Shown: positions 45,012-55,967 of the stretch, piece after piece
How the letters are laid out: the number at the start of each line of letters is the position of its first letter
Position numbering within the stretch: position 1 is the first letter of the stretch
DNA from: Enterobacter cancerogenus
Lineage (GTDB): Bacteria > Pseudomonadota > Gammaproteobacteria > Enterobacterales > Enterobacteriaceae
Reading direction: 5' to 3'
Length of the DNA: 64,000 nt
Assembly (NCBI RefSeq): GCF_019047785.1
Contig: NZ_CP077290.1
Location: forward strand, 1,426,001-1,490,000
The notes under the pieces: model-generated
Told to the model about the DNA's origin: nothing
Database searches by the model: none
Seen by the model: only the letters and a program-made list of their open reading frames with translations
Translations under genes and position numbers: made by a program

Positions 45012-45022
45012 TCATGTTCTCC

Positions 45023-46168
45023 TTAGCGAACGACGTTGATCTGCACATCAGCGAAATGAACCGCACCCGCCAGCTTACAGGCCACCTGAATAACCGGTGC
45101 CTTACGTGCTTCACGGTCTGCCTGCGCCTGCTCGGAAATCGGCTGCGCGTAGACGTAATAGCCTTTTGTCAGCGTGTCGCCGGAATCCAGCTGCCCAATA
45201 GGGCCACCGTTCCATACACCAGCAGCCACCAGCCCGTTTGTGACAGACTGATCCATCGACTGTTCGACATTGGAAAGGAGGCGCGTAACGCCAGCATCGG
45301 TCTGTGGGACTTTGGTTGTGCTGGTGTAGAGCAGGTTATACAGGTTGGTCTGAACGTAGTTCTGCAGCCAGTCGAGCCCGTGGCGTTCATCGAAGAAATC
45401 ACCGCTGGACATGACGCCCTGCTGCAGGATTGCCGTATCGTTCTGGTAGTACACAAACACGTTGCAGTTCTTGGCATCCAGCGCCGCCGCCTGATTGGTG
45501 GTCAGGGTTTCATATGTGATCCCCGGCTCCTGTTTGAACTTCAGGGTAATGGTGGTGTTGCTGCCGTTGAAATTCACGGTAAACGCGCGGCCAAACGCCG
45601 ACAGCGCGGCGTACTCGCTGCTGGTGGAATACTGCACAAACGTGCGAGCGTATTTTGCAGCCTTCAGCTTGTAAGCCAGATCGGTTGTCGATGTCGCATC
45701 AACTGAGGCCGGGTCTGCAGTGGTAATCGCCAGAATGCGGCTGAGACTGGAAGCCTCGATCGCTGCGGCCACACTCAGCCAGTCGGCATCGTCGATATCT
45801 TCATCGTCAGCCACGGCCAGACCGTACCAGTTCGTGTAATTCAGTACAGCGTTCACGGCCTGCAGCAGCGTTTCCGTCGAACCGTTTTCGGCCGATGCCA
45901 GCGTTTTCGCCCAGCGGCCGACATATACCTGCTGAGGCTTCGGTGATTGCGAGAAATACACCGTAGCGGCTTCATATTCCGGGCTATCAACACCGAAATC
46001 TGTGCCGATATCTTCGGGGGATGAGTAAAGGCGAATACGCTCAGTAACCGGAATAACCGTTGAGCTCCCGAGAATGAGCAGCGAACCAAAGTTTCGACCA
46101 GTAGCCGCACGCGGCCCAATGATCACGTCGACATTGACGACGTTTGATACAGGTAATCCCTGCGGCAT
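45023..46168 (-). CDS. Tail sheath protein (DUF3383)
   Basis: A 381-residue sheath protein of the DUF3383 family: N-terminal [20 protein letters not shown] and central [16 protein letters not shown]; the C-terminus ends [10 protein letters not shown]. It forms the contractile sheath, so the prophage encodes a myovirus-type particle. A contractile tail is supported independently by the J and gp25-like wedges. Confidence 0.88.
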   Translation of the reverse strand: MPQGLPVSNVVNVDVIIGPRAATGRNFGSLLILGSSTVIPVTERIRLYSSPEDIGTDFGVDSPEYEAATVYFSQSPKPQQVYVGRWAKTLASAENGSTETLLQAVNAVLNYTNWYGLAVADDEDIDDADWLSVAAAIEASSLSRILAITTADPASVDATSTTDLAYKLKAAKYARTFVQYSTSSEYAALSAFGRAFTVNFNGSNTTITLKFKQEPGITYETLTTNQAAALDAKNCNVFVYYQNDTAILQQGVMSSGDFFDERHGLDWLQNYVQTNLYNLLYTSTTKVPQTDAGVTRLLSNVEQSMDQSVTNGLVAAGVWNGGPIGQLDSGDTLTKGYYVYAQPISEQAQADREARKAPVIQVACKLAGAVHFADVQINVVR

Positions 46169-46171
46169 AAT

Positions 46172-46717
46172 TTAGTCTCCGAAAAATGAGACGGGCGCAT
46201 CTTGCAGCGTCCGGACGTTGTAGGTACGAATGTTTTTGCGGGACAACGTGATGGTGAGGTCATAGCGCCTCACCCACTGGTTATTAATGAGCTCTGGCAG
46301 GTTGTAGATAGTCCCAGCCTCCACCAGCGAAAGCCCCGAGCGATTCAGCTCGGCGTTGTTTTGCTCGACGAATATTCCCGCGCGGAAAGTTGATGCAATG
46401 TTGGCCCCCAGAGGGCCGTAAAAGCAGCAAATCACCGTGACCTGCTCCCATGTCCATTGCTCGGACTGTTCTTCCGAAACCTGAACATCGGACTGACTTA
46501 ACGGCTGGGGAACAGTAGTGATACCGAAGGCGCACCACGTCACCCCGTTGTTGGGGGTCTGCGGCTGCGGGTCAGTCCATCGGGGGAAAACAAGCGCAGC
46601 CGGCAGGCCAGAAACACCACGAATCCACCGGCTGATTTCACGCTCCAGCGCCTCATCGTATTGGGGGAGATCCCCAACAGGCGTCAGATAACCGCGCGCG
46701 GTGCTGTCGTTACTCAA
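46172..46717 (-). CDS. Neck or tail-terminator protein (LIC_12616-like)
   Basis: A 181-residue protein placed just before the sheath gene, where tail terminators sit. A TTG at 46717 is preferred as start (SNDSTARGYLTPVGDLPQYD): GGAGGG lies about 8 nt upstream and it overlaps the upstream stop by 8 nt. The longer ATG frame to 46774 would overlap the upstream gene by 65 nt. The segment AALVFPRWTDPQPQTPNN is typical of the group. Confidence 0.65.
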   Translation of the reverse strand: MSNDSTARGYLTPVGDLPQYDEALEREISRWIRGVSGLPAALVFPRWTDPQPQTPNNGVTWCAFGITTVPQPLSQSDVQVSEEQSEQWTWEQVTVICCFYGPLGANIASTFRAGIFVEQNNAELNRSGLSLVEAGTIYNLPELINNQWVRRYDLTITLSRKNIRTYNVRTLQDAPVSFFGD

Positions 46718-47114
46718 CTGGCGTCCCTCCGTTAAAGTCCACCAGCTCACAATGTGCCTGGACGAATCCGGCACCGTAACGGGTGTACGGGTCGACGAAC
46801 GTCACGCGATAGTCGCGTCCGCTATAGGTCACGATATCTGCATCAAGTCGCGGGGAGCTGTCTGAACCGGGCTGGCCCTGGGTTAATCTGAACTGCGTCA
46901 CGATGAGGATCGCGCCGCTTATGTTCTGTCCTGCTTCCATTCGCCTGGCTTCCAGGGAACGGTCAACCGTCACCACGCCAGAGAATGGAATATCCTGAGC
47001 GGTGTTTTTCGTGAAATTGTCCTCATCCACCGTCTGAACCTGCCGGTGACACACCAGACTGGTGTCCATGAAGTCGGGATCGAGAAGAACATCGCTCACA
47101 TCGAGAAGAGGCAT
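46710..47114 (-). CDS. Head-tail joining protein
   Basis: A 134-residue protein in the connector block between the gp10-like and terminator genes (VTVDRSLEARRMEAGQNISG; RDYRVTFVDPYTRYGAGF). The family is not securely recognised; position and size suggest a stopper or neck subunit. It overlaps both neighbours by a few bases. Confidence 0.55.
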   Translation of the reverse strand: MPLLDVSDVLLDPDFMDTSLVCHRQVQTVDEDNFTKNTAQDIPFSGVVTVDRSLEARRMEAGQNISGAILIVTQFRLTQGQPGSDSSPRLDADIVTYSGRDYRVTFVDPYTRYGAGFVQAHCELVDFNGGTPVE

Positions 47115-47620
47115 TATTTTTTCCTCACGACGTAGTTAATTGAGCGCAGCAGGTAACCGTGGGCATACAGCGGCTTGTCGCCGGGAATGCCTTCGGCGCG
47201 TCTGCGTTCGAGGGTTTTCTCAGAAAGCGGGTGCAGTCGGTCGCCAGCACCGATAACAGCTTTTGCAGCATCACGGGCAATCTGTCCGGCGCTCTCCAGC
47301 TCACGCACTGCTGCTTCAGTCTGCCCCTCCAGCGCGGCGGTTGCCGCTGCCTTCAGGTGCGCAGTGGTTCGGGGTTTTGAATCCTCGATCCCCATATCCA
47401 GAAAAGGACGCGGGGGAAATGTGACCGTTGTACCGTCGATTTCCACCGTTGCGCCCGTCGAGTGAAGGTAGCCCAGTTCCGCGTTATTAATCGGGGAGCC
47501 ATCCTCACGCCCTGCCTTGTCCTCAGGTATTCCCACCAGCACATCCATTCCGGATAGCTGCCGGAGGGATTCCAGAACAGCCACGGCGTTATCAGCACGA
47601 ACCGTTAACCCGCTTTTCAT
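47114..47620 (-). CDS. HK97 gp10-like tail completion protein
   Basis: A 168-residue protein with the features of gp10/virion-morphogenesis proteins: VLVGIPEDKAGREDGSPINN, FPPRPFLDMGIEDSKPR and C-terminal KPLYAHGYLLRSINYVVRKK. It helps join tails to heads. Confidence 0.72.
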   Translation of the reverse strand: MKSGLTVRADNAVAVLESLRQLSGMDVLVGIPEDKAGREDGSPINNAELGYLHSTGATVEIDGTTVTFPPRPFLDMGIEDSKPRTTAHLKAAATAALEGQTEAAVRELESAGQIARDAAKAVIGAGDRLHPLSEKTLERRRAEGIPGDKPLYAHGYLLRSINYVVRKK

Positions 47621-48036
47621 TATGGTGTCCCCAGTTGTATCGCTCCCGCACCGAATATCATGAGGTATTCCCAGAATTCGGAACCGTAGCGAGTGTTATT
47701 CCAGAACCCGGCATCAGGATTAAGCGTCACACTGGCGTCATAGCTGACAGAAACCTTATCCACCGACTTTGATGTCTGAACACCACTGTTAGCACCACCA
47801 GCGCCCCCTACGGACGAAGAGCGCATGTCAGCGGCATAAAGTGTCATGTAATGCGCCACGAACAATTCAACGACATAGGGAAAAATATCCTCCCCAAACC
47901 GTGACTCGCTCATCAAAACATCTGCCAGAGCGAGGCGGGGCTGTATCATCGCGGTGGGAAATTTGGTTTCATCAGCAAATTGCGGGAAATCAGTGCGGAA
48001 TTTCTCAGGCGTCGGCAGGCTTTTGTTTTTTGCCAT
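47620..48036 (-). CDS. DUF4054 head-tail connector
   Basis: A 138-residue DUF4054 protein ([53 protein letters not shown]), of the gp6/gp15 adaptor type. The start at 48036 is used because similarity begins at [13 protein letters not shown]. It overlaps the preceding small gene by 32 nt. Confidence 0.75.
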   Translation of the reverse strand: MAKNKSLPTPEKFRTDFPQFADETKFPTAMIQPRLALADVLMSESRFGEDIFPYVVELFVAHYMTLYAADMRSSSVGGAGGANSGVQTSKSVDKVSVSYDASVTLNPDAGFWNNTRYGSEFWEYLMIFGAGAIQLGTP

Positions 48037-48286
48037 TGGCTTTAGCCTCTGCAAGTTGCTCCTCAAGCTCAGCAATGCGGGTTGTCTGCACTGCCACCAG
48101 CGCTTCCAGCTCTGCAATACGCGGATCATCCGCCAGCGCAGGGGCTTCGCCATCGGGCGAGCAATGTGCTTTCACAAACCAGTGATCAGCAACGTCATTT
48201 TCAACGTCATGAAACCCGGGGGTAAAAGCCTTGATGCTGGCTCCATCGTTAAAGTTAAACGCCGACAGCACATAGATTTTTTTCAT
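48005..48286 (-). CDS. Small coiled-coil protein of the head region
   Basis: A 93-residue protein: a beta N-terminus ([20 protein letters not shown]), then a heptad-rich stretch ([20 protein letters not shown]) and a Lys-rich end. It resembles STY1053-family phage-associated proteins that follow the capsid gene. The function is unknown. Confidence 0.65.
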   Translation of the reverse strand: MKKIYVLSAFNFNDGASIKAFTPGFHDVENDVADHWFVKAHCSPDGEAPALADDPRIAELEALVAVQTTRIAELEEQLAEAKANGKKQKPADA

Positions 48287-48328
48287 AGCAGTTCCTCAGG
48301 AAAGCCCCCGTTTCCGGGGGCTACTGGC

Positions 48329-49270
48329 TTAAATGCCGTCCATGTAGTTAAGGGTTTCCGGATAGACCGGTTCAACAGCACCCAGCTTTCCGTAGTAGGT
48401 TACGAGCTGGTAGATACCGCGATACTGGATGGGCACGCTCTGCAGGGGGACCATAGGGAAGCGCACAAACTTTTTGTCGTTCGTGTATGCGACCATACGA
48501 TCTTTGTTTGCAACGCCACGGCCGATGGCCCATTTCACAGGGCGGATATTCAGCGGCTTGCCGTTCTGGTGAAAAGCAATTGTGTTGGTTTCCAGATAGG
48601 TCAGCAGTGACTGATTACCTGCAGATGAAACGATAGTGCTTGCCAGGAAAGAATATTGGTCTGGCGGGATCAGCAAGTCTTCTGGGACTTTTGAATATGC
48701 GGAACGGGTCCACGCATTGCTCAGTACCTGGTTAATGCTGGCGCGGATTTCGTCAGGGGTAGAAGTCGCCCAAGTTTTCGCCGCGTTCGTTGGGGTTACC
48801 TGAGACAGGTTCAAAAGCCCCTTTGCACCTTTTGCAGCGTCTCCGATATACACCTGCTCATCCGTGTCCATGTTCCATTTGAGCTGCATGCCGTCGTACT
48901 TCTGGGTGTCAATCGGACGGCCAACCTGAGCGGCGGCTGCGAGTTCAACCACGGTCCAGCCCAGCTCCATCCCCCACAGTTCCAGAGGAAAGCCTGTTTT
49001 TGTGATATCGACATTCAGCCCGGAAATGGCAGTAGCTAACTGGTTGATCCAGTTCTTACCGTTTGCGTTAGGAGAGCCAGCGGCCGCAAACGTGGTGTTG
49101 GTGAAAGAGCTCATCTCGTCCGCGATAGAAACGTCTTCACGTAGTTCGATATCGCGGCTCCACGTCTGGGAGGTCAGCGGCAGGTTCAGCGTCTGGTCGA
49201 GTCGCTCCAGCTCGTGAACCAGAAAAGCACCAGTGCTGTCGACTGTTGCCTGATCAAAGGTCATTGGCAT
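48329..49270 (-). CDS. Major capsid protein (DUF2184)
   Basis: A 313-residue protein of the DUF2184 capsid family, HK97-like fold. Visible segments are FLVHELERLDQTLNLPLTSQ, MELGWTVVELAAAAQVGRPI and a C-terminal RGIYQLVTYYGKLGAVEPV. It follows the cement and protease/scaffold genes as expected. GGGAG lies about 9 nt before the ATG. Confidence 0.82.
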   Translation of the reverse strand: MPMTFDQATVDSTGAFLVHELERLDQTLNLPLTSQTWSRDIELREDVSIADEMSSFTNTTFAAAGSPNANGKNWINQLATAISGLNVDITKTGFPLELWGMELGWTVVELAAAAQVGRPIDTQKYDGMQLKWNMDTDEQVYIGDAAKGAKGLLNLSQVTPTNAAKTWATSTPDEIRASINQVLSNAWTRSAYSKVPEDLLIPPDQYSFLASTIVSSAGNQSLLTYLETNTIAFHQNGKPLNIRPVKWAIGRGVANKDRMVAYTNDKKFVRFPMVPLQSVPIQYRGIYQLVTYYGKLGAVEPVYPETLNYMDGI

Positions 49271-49283
49271 TTGTCATGCTCCC

Positions 49284-49778
49284 TTAAATGTTATATGCCA
49301 GTTCAATGTTGCCGTCGGCGTCGCCGGGACCATTGAAATAGGCGTTGGTGATCTGAACGGTGTTTGTATCGTCCGCAGCCGCGAGGAAAGCGCCCAGCGG
49401 GCTTGCTGCGGTCGGAGTGCCGACGCGCATAAATACCGGGGCATAGAGAGCAACAGCAGAGGCGTCACCACCGATATTGACCGTGACATAACCGCGTTTC
49501 AGGTTGTCGCCGGCAAAGTTGTAGCCGGTGCCAACCTGGCGAATCTTGTCGGGCTGCGAAGCCGTCGGGTAAGGGCGAACAAAAATCCCCGCCAATACTG
49601 TCACCGGGTCAGCTGCCTCGATGGGAACAAACTTACCCCCGACAATCTTCCCGCCCAGCCCATACGCCGGGAATGGTTTAGTCGCATCGAGAATATGCGG
49701 CTCTACGGTTAAATCCTGTGGGCGTGAAATACCCCCGGCAATGCCCGCAGACATCCGGTACAGAATGGTGTTAGTCAT
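49284..49778 (-). CDS. Capsid cement/decoration protein
   Basis: A 164-residue beta-rich protein immediately upstream of the capsid gene (FPAYGLGGKIVGGKFVPIEA; GTPTAASPLGAFLAAADDTN). It resembles the structural cement (Gp24-like) family that stabilises expanded capsids. Confidence 0.7.
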   Translation of the reverse strand: MTNTILYRMSAGIAGGISRPQDLTVEPHILDATKPFPAYGLGGKIVGGKFVPIEAADPVTVLAGIFVRPYPTASQPDKIRQVGTGYNFAGDNLKRGYVTVNIGGDASAVALYAPVFMRVGTPTAASPLGAFLAAADDTNTVQITNAYFNGPGDADGNIELAYNI

Positions 49779-49781
49779 GTT

Positions 49782-50987
<1,206 letters not shown>

Positions 50988-51010
50988 TTACCTGCTTGAT
51001 TACGGGCAAC

Positions 51011-51034
51011 AAAAAGGCCGCCCAGTGGCGACCT
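51011..51034 (-). terminator. Intrinsic terminator inside the late operon
   Basis: On the minus strand AGGTCGCC-ACTG-GGCGGCC(T) is followed by TTTTT, 27 bp before the DUF2213 start. Late RNA polymerase would need antitermination to pass. Confidence 0.65.
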
Positions 51035-51245
51035 TGTGAGATGGGAAAAATGTTCGAAATAACGGGCTATTTAACATAAGGGTTCTTACCCGCACCGACG
51101 AAAATGGACTCGATTAAAATGTCCCCTTAAAGCCGTAAAAGTAGCGATTAACTGGGCTGAAAATCGGCCTTTTCGAATACAACATTTTCATAACATTTCG
51201 CGGGTATTGCAGTTCGCATGGAATGAATGCTCAAAGCCGTATTTT
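51035..51245. other. Non-coding gap in the late operon
   Basis: With the adjoining terminator this makes a 261-bp gap between the head morphogenesis and protease genes. It contains one copy of the 27-bp repeat and a minus-strand frame of only 23 codons (51128-51220 region). No larger gene is seen. Confidence 0.5.
51069..51095. repeat. 27-bp repeat, copy A
   Basis: ATTTAACATAA...TTACCCGCAC, identical at 24 of 27 positions to the copy at 54946-54972. It is 85 bp upstream of the DUF2213 start. Confidence 0.7.
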
Positions 51246-51974
51246 TCATTTTCTCGGTGCAGGAATCTGTACTTCAGGCCAGCATTTGCAGTTCGGCAAA
51301 CATCCGGCGTGTCCGGTCATACCGTCCAGCGTCGGCGGGTTATCCCAGCGCACAAATTTATCTTTCATCTTGCGGTGAGAATCACGCGTTCCGGCCCCCT
51401 CGATGCGCCACCAGTAGCCCTCTGATCCAACCGAAAGGGCTCTGGCCTGCGTCAGCGCGCCGGTAGCTCGTCCAATCTCTGTACGGGCAATCAGTTGCGC
51501 CCTGCTGGCGGCCACGTCACCGGAGGCCATGATCATCTCGTAGAGCTCGTCCGGACGTTCACCAGTGATAACCGCCTGCATTGCGCGCTGTTGTATGTCC
51601 ATCACGCGATCGGCTGCTTCCAGCGGCAGGGACTTCATCAGCTGAATCTGGCGGTACACGATATCCTGCGCCACCTGCCCGACGGGGGTATTACCCACCA
51701 CATCGCGCAGGCCAGCGCCGATTTCCTCTGATACCGATTTCCACTGATTCCATTCCTCCTGCTCGACCTGGGCAAACATCCTTCGCCCGACATGCTCTGC
51801 CCAGTCGCTGATTACCTCGGAATAGTCCACCAGCGTTTTCGAAATGCTGTCAGCGCTGGCCTGTGAACCATCGTAGGTACCATCGACGATCTGCCCTATC
51901 TGGTTTGCTATCGCCAACAGGCTTTTGCGGTACTGTATTTCCGATCGTCGGCGGAGGGATGGTTTCAGATTCAT
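51246..51974 (-). CDS. Head morphogenesis protein (Mu F / SPP1 gp7-like)
   Basis: A 242-residue minor head protein. The C-terminal conserved region has ARTEIGRATGALTQARAL, WWRIEGAGTRDSHRKMKD and cysteine-rich HAGCLPNCKCWPEV, typical of the gp7/F family. It overlaps the portal by about 125 nt. ATG at 51974 has GGGAGG 4 nt upstream; ATG at 51998 is an alternative. Confidence 0.78.
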   Translation of the reverse strand: MNLKPSLRRRSEIQYRKSLLAIANQIGQIVDGTYDGSQASADSISKTLVDYSEVISDWAEHVGRRMFAQVEQEEWNQWKSVSEEIGAGLRDVVGNTPVGQVAQDIVYRQIQLMKSLPLEAADRVMDIQQRAMQAVITGERPDELYEMIMASGDVAASRAQLIARTEIGRATGALTQARALSVGSEGYWWRIEGAGTRDSHRKMKDKFVRWDNPPTLDGMTGHAGCLPNCKCWPEVQIPAPRK

Positions 51975-53301
51975 CCTCCTCCCACTGGGCCTTCGCATGG
52001 TCAATATCCTCGTCCGTAATGGATGCACCGATGCCCGTTACACGCGCCGTTTCCCTGAGGTCGGTTAACGCGGCGGCGGGAGGCATCCCCAGCTCACGCA
52101 CAGCGGTCGCCAGTGCGGTAGTGGTGTTGGTAGCCACCGTTGAACGGTCAACGTCTGACATCTGCCAGAGGGGGTTAAACTCGAACGTAAAATCGTCCGG
52201 CAGCGGCTCCCCAAACTCCGAGCGGTGTAGCACGTCATAGAGCAGACGAACTGGGCCACGTAGCGTATTTTCCTGCGCGGCACCCACGTCATCGTAGTAG
52301 TTAGCCAGATCCGAATCGCCCGTTGAAAACCCTTTCGGCGACTGGCGAAAAAGGCGAACCAGGGGAATGCCGACGGCTCCAGCAATATCCTCCTTAAACT
52401 CGCTCAGCAGATCAGATAACCCGGCGAACGAGTAGGAGTGCGTTTCGAAGGTATCTTCAGCATCAAAGAGAGACATCCCCTCATTGGTCTGGAACTGGCG
52501 CACCATATCCATTTGTTTGAGCAGCGCTTCGTATGGTTTTCCACCCATCGCAATAATTTTGCGCAGTTCCTTGATTTTTGCCGTGCGCAGATGCGCTTTG
52601 TAAGCGAGCTGTGCCGCACCAACACTCGTACTGTCATACGATGTCAGGCGGTCGAAGATACGCTCTACAACGGACATTCCCCACTCGTTTTCTGTGAGAG
52701 CTTGCTGGTACGGTAGGGTTATCCCATCCATACGAATCAGCCGGCTGTAATTCACCGTCCAGGGAGGAATACCCTGTGCAGAAGTAACGATTTCGTAAGT
52801 TTCGGGTTTACCAAGCTCAGGCCCGAGTGTCTTGATGCGTCGCCCGAGATTAGGGTTAATCATCCAACGATCGAGAACAGCGAGGCCTTTAAAGCTGCCT
52901 TTTCCCACTTTATCCAGCACCAGAGGCGTCAGGGGTGCCTGACCCTCAATGAGGATTAATCCAACGGCACCACCATACAGCCTGGACCATTTCAGTATCA
53001 GGTTCAGCCGTTCCCAGAGTTTTAGCTCTTCGAATCTGGCCTCCAGAATCCCCCGCCTCTTTGGGTCAATTTCGCTGGTTATTCTGGCACCTTTTTTTGT
53101 CATATCGTCTGGCTTTGCATCGACAGCTGCGCCGATGATCCACGAAGAACGATAAGCCCATTCCAACAGCAGACGATTACGGCTGGTGTAATTAGCTCGA
53201 TAAGTTGACGCTGCATGCTGATTTGGCTGCTGCATGCCAACTCGCGCGACAAAGTTATCGTAAGAGTCGGCTGTGGCGACTCTTCCTGTTTTTTTCGCCA
53301 T
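51850..53301 (-). CDS. Portal protein (DUF1073)
   Basis: A 483-residue portal of the DUF1073 / phage anti-CBASS Acb1-neighbouring group: LLLEWAYRSSWIIGAAVDAK, WSRLYGGAVGLILIEGQAPL, and ending DRRWYLRWFTGQR. It forms the dodecameric DNA gate. It is encoded 5 bp after the large terminase. Confidence 0.85.
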   Translation of the reverse strand: MAKKTGRVATADSYDNFVARVGMQQPNQHAASTYRANYTSRNRLLLEWAYRSSWIIGAAVDAKPDDMTKKGARITSEIDPKRRGILEARFEELKLWERLNLILKWSRLYGGAVGLILIEGQAPLTPLVLDKVGKGSFKGLAVLDRWMINPNLGRRIKTLGPELGKPETYEIVTSAQGIPPWTVNYSRLIRMDGITLPYQQALTENEWGMSVVERIFDRLTSYDSTSVGAAQLAYKAHLRTAKIKELRKIIAMGGKPYEALLKQMDMVRQFQTNEGMSLFDAEDTFETHSYSFAGLSDLLSEFKEDIAGAVGIPLVRLFRQSPKGFSTGDSDLANYYDDVGAAQENTLRGPVRLLYDVLHRSEFGEPLPDDFTFEFNPLWQMSDVDRSTVATNTTTALATAVRELGMPPAAALTDLRETARVTGIGASITDEDIDHAKAQWEEDESETIPPPTIGNTVPQKPVGDSKPDRADRRWYLRWFTGQR

Positions 53302-53306
53302 AGCTT

Positions 53307-54920
53307 TTATGCTCCGAGCTTAGACCAGATATCGAGAGAGGAATCCATCGGCGCGTAGTTAATCATCACGGCGTCTGCGAGGTTCGGCGATTTTGTGCCT
53401 TCAGGCTGTTTATCCACGAGGATTTTACCGACGGCATTTTTCGACCACGTAGGCTGTGAAAGCTCCATCAGCAGGCGGTCAATATTTTCTATCTCGCTGC
53501 TTATAGAAATGATTTCGTCAGGGTTGTAGTCCATTCCGTTCAGCGCGCGGAAGGTGTTACGAAACAGCTTGCGAAGATGCCACCAGCTCTGTGCTTTCGC
53601 GTTCGCGAAGAAGTCTTTATTCAGGCGCGCCGCTTTACCGTTATCACCAGGAACGGCTTCATCTTCCGGATCGAATACGCTACCGCTACCACGGAAAGGC
53701 GTAGCTGTGATTGTTCCCCGGCCTTCAGCCTGCCTGAGCTCGTTTATCACGCGAGCATCGCCACGCGCACCAGCACCCAGACCGTCCTCATCGAAACGGA
53801 ACTCATCCAGACCGTAATCGTCACAGTACCCAAACGATTTAACGACAGAAGCGTAGATGTCGCTGCCAATGCCAGACCATTCGTGAACGTTCTGCAGAAG
53901 GAAGCCATAGCGGCAAGAAAAGCCGTTTTTGTCTTTCCCTTCGTCTGCGATATCCATTGCGCCGAGGCGCTGGCCGCTGGGCTGAATACCCAGTTTGATA
54001 TGCGCGTCGACGGCAGCCTGCACCCATTCAGAAGGAATGAGAATCCCCTCTGTGGATGCGCTGTAGTTCAGGTCCAGTTCCTGAGCAACGATAATCGGAT
54101 CATCAATTTTCAGACATTCGTTGCGGTACCACTCATCATCCTTGCGCGGGTCGCTGCGCCAGTGGAACGTAAACACCGGGATATTTCCGCTGTGGCGCTT
54201 ACGTGCAAAGGGGTTATTCATGCCGTTAACGGATGAGAGGTCTATACGGCAGCGGGTCGTCTGAGAGAGCGCAGCATCGATGATTAATGGCCGTTTGAGG
54301 AATGCCGACTCATCCACGAAATAAAGCGTGGTACGGTCACCACGGCCAATGTTATCGCCTGCCTCACCCTTAATGACCGCGCCCGTTTCCGGAAACTCCA
54401 CGCGCATGTAAGGTGCGTGCTTTTTGTCATTCCATGAACCGCGAAACTCAACCGGCAGCAGCTCGACAAACTTACGCGCTTTCCAGAACAGTGCTTTCGG
54501 GTCGCCGGTACTGTCGACATATTCCTCTTTACGGGAACCAAACCCGATTACCATTTCTTTATTGAACAGGCAAAGCGAACAGGCCAGACCGATAGAGGTC
54601 CAGCTAAGCCCCATTTCGCGGCTTTTTTCTGTCAGTCCATGCTCAAGATTGGCGCGCCTGTCCATGATCCAGTGAATCCATTCCTCCTGGCGGGGGAACA
54701 GCAAAAACGGGATGGTGGCAGGCAGGCCATAATCGAGGTTACGCGGGTCCGTCGTCATGCCCCAGTCGATGATGAACTGGGCCGGGTTAGTGCGGTAAAA
54801 CTCACGGAGTGCCGGAAGCATTTCAGGCGCTTTCCTGATCCGCTCCAGCCTCTCCATTCTCCACTCAAACACGGCGGTATAGTCCGGTTTGCGGAAGTCA
54901 AAGGGGAACGGGATCGGCAC
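53307..54920 (-). CDS. Terminase large subunit
   Basis: A 537-residue packaging ATPase/nuclease. Visible: an N-terminal [24 protein letters not shown] region, Walker B-like [12 protein letters not shown], and the nuclease acidic segments [15 protein letters not shown] and [15 protein letters not shown]. The start is taken as GTG at 54920 ([15 protein letters not shown]), with GAGGAA 7 nt upstream; an in-frame TTG at 54935 is an alternative. Confidence 0.88.
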   Translation of the reverse strand: MPIPFPFDFRKPDYTAVFEWRMERLERIRKAPEMLPALREFYRTNPAQFIIDWGMTTDPRNLDYGLPATIPFLLFPRQEEWIHWIMDRRANLEHGLTEKSREMGLSWTSIGLACSLCLFNKEMVIGFGSRKEEYVDSTGDPKALFWKARKFVELLPVEFRGSWNDKKHAPYMRVEFPETGAVIKGEAGDNIGRGDRTTLYFVDESAFLKRPLIIDAALSQTTRCRIDLSSVNGMNNPFARKRHSGNIPVFTFHWRSDPRKDDEWYRNECLKIDDPIIVAQELDLNYSASTEGILIPSEWVQAAVDAHIKLGIQPSGQRLGAMDIADEGKDKNGFSCRYGFLLQNVHEWSGIGSDIYASVVKSFGYCDDYGLDEFRFDEDGLGAGARGDARVINELRQAEGRGTITATPFRGSGSVFDPEDEAVPGDNGKAARLNKDFFANAKAQSWWHLRKLFRNTFRALNGMDYNPDEIISISSEIENIDRLLMELSQPTWSKNAVGKILVDKQPEGTKSPNLADAVMINYAPMDSSLDIWSKLGA

Positions 54921-54945
54921 AGAAAAATTCCTCAAAAACGCCCCG

Positions 54946-54972
54946 ATTTAACATAATGGTCGTTACCCGCAC
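54946..54972. repeat. 27-bp repeat, copy B
   Basis: The second copy of the ATTTAACATAA...TTACCCGCAC element, in the 198-bp gap between terS and terL, 26 bp upstream of the terL start. Apart from it, the gap shows no gene. Confidence 0.7.
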
Positions 54973-55118
54973 TGGCGCAACAGCACCCATCACGCAAACC
55001 GCGTGAAGCCTCTGTTTTGAACAGAAAAGTGGTCAAATCGGGATGAATAAAACGTGCATAAAACGGGTCAAAAAGTGCATAGCGTTTTTACGGTTCGAAA
55101 CGCCTGTTTTTGCAATTT

Positions 55119-55721
55119 TCAGCCCAGGTATTTTTTGTAGATATCTGCTGCTTCCTGCGGGGTCAGGTTCGCCGCGTCGGCTTTGGCTGCCTCGTCCATA
55201 TTGTTGAACGATTCGAAAATCTTCGGTGCTCCCAGCTCCATAAGCAGGGTTGCCGGAACTTTTACCCCCTCAGCCTCAAGCAGCTGCGCCGCCTCCAGCG
55301 CGGAGTATTTCCCGGCCACCTTGTGCTTCATCACCTCACGAAGCACATCACGCTGACGGTCTTCTTCCCCATAAACACTGCGGCCGAGTCCAAGAGCTTT
55401 GGCAAACACCGCAACATCATTGTGCGTTGGTAAAACATCCTCGACGGTTGTTTTCAGTCCATCCGAGGATTTGGTGACAATCTTTCGCTTGCGAACGTCC
55501 AGGCTTTTAGCTGCAACGTTGTTAATTTTTTCCATCAGAACTTCGCGAGCCTCGGTAAAGGCACGATTAAAGTCGGCATGTTCCTTGCGCCAGTTGCGGA
55601 TAGTCGCCTCGTCAATTTCCAGTCGCTGGGCAACCATACGGTTTGAGATCTTGTTACGGGCCAAAGCCATATCAATAACGATACCGACGTAGGCCTTCTT
55701 GAAGCTATTTTTACGGGCCAT
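55119..55721 (-). CDS. Terminase small subunit
   Basis: A 200-residue DNA-binding protein. The N-terminal HTH (NRMVAQRLEIDEATIRNWRK) and a central oligomerisation region precede a C-terminal LTPQEAADIYKKYLG tail. It recognises the packaging site and recruits the large subunit encoded downstream. Repeats of TGCGGA just upstream are candidate targets. Confidence 0.78.
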   Translation of the reverse strand: MARKNSFKKAYVGIVIDMALARNKISNRMVAQRLEIDEATIRNWRKEHADFNRAFTEAREVLMEKINNVAAKSLDVRKRKIVTKSSDGLKTTVEDVLPTHNDVAVFAKALGLGRSVYGEEDRQRDVLREVMKHKVAGKYSALEAAQLLEAEGVKVPATLLMELGAPKIFESFNNMDEAAKADAANLTPQEAADIYKKYLG

Positions 55722-55770
55722 ACGCTTACCTGAAATCGAGTGCTGTTCATATTTTGTTCAAAATCATTTT

Positions 55771-55870
55771 TCCGCATTTTGTGTGCGGAATAATTCTGAG
55801 AAAAAATCTGCTCCGAGGCCGCAAGCCTTCTGGGTTTAAGTGCGGAATTAAAAACGTCAAAAAATGCGGA
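55771..55870. repeat. TGCGGA repeat cluster between terS and the recombinase
   Basis: TGCGGA occurs at 55784-55789, 55841-55846 and 55865-55870, and inverted at 55771-55776. The first pair forms TCCGCA-N7-TGCGGA. The surrounding 246-bp gap is otherwise gene-free. It is a candidate pac/cos or recombinase site. Confidence 0.5.
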
Positions 55871-55967
55871 GTTATCGATTTTCCGTAAAAACTGCGATTT
55901 AATGCCCGGAGGCCGCGCAGAATGGGGAGATAGTGGATCGCCCTAATATTTCCACTATGTGGATAAC

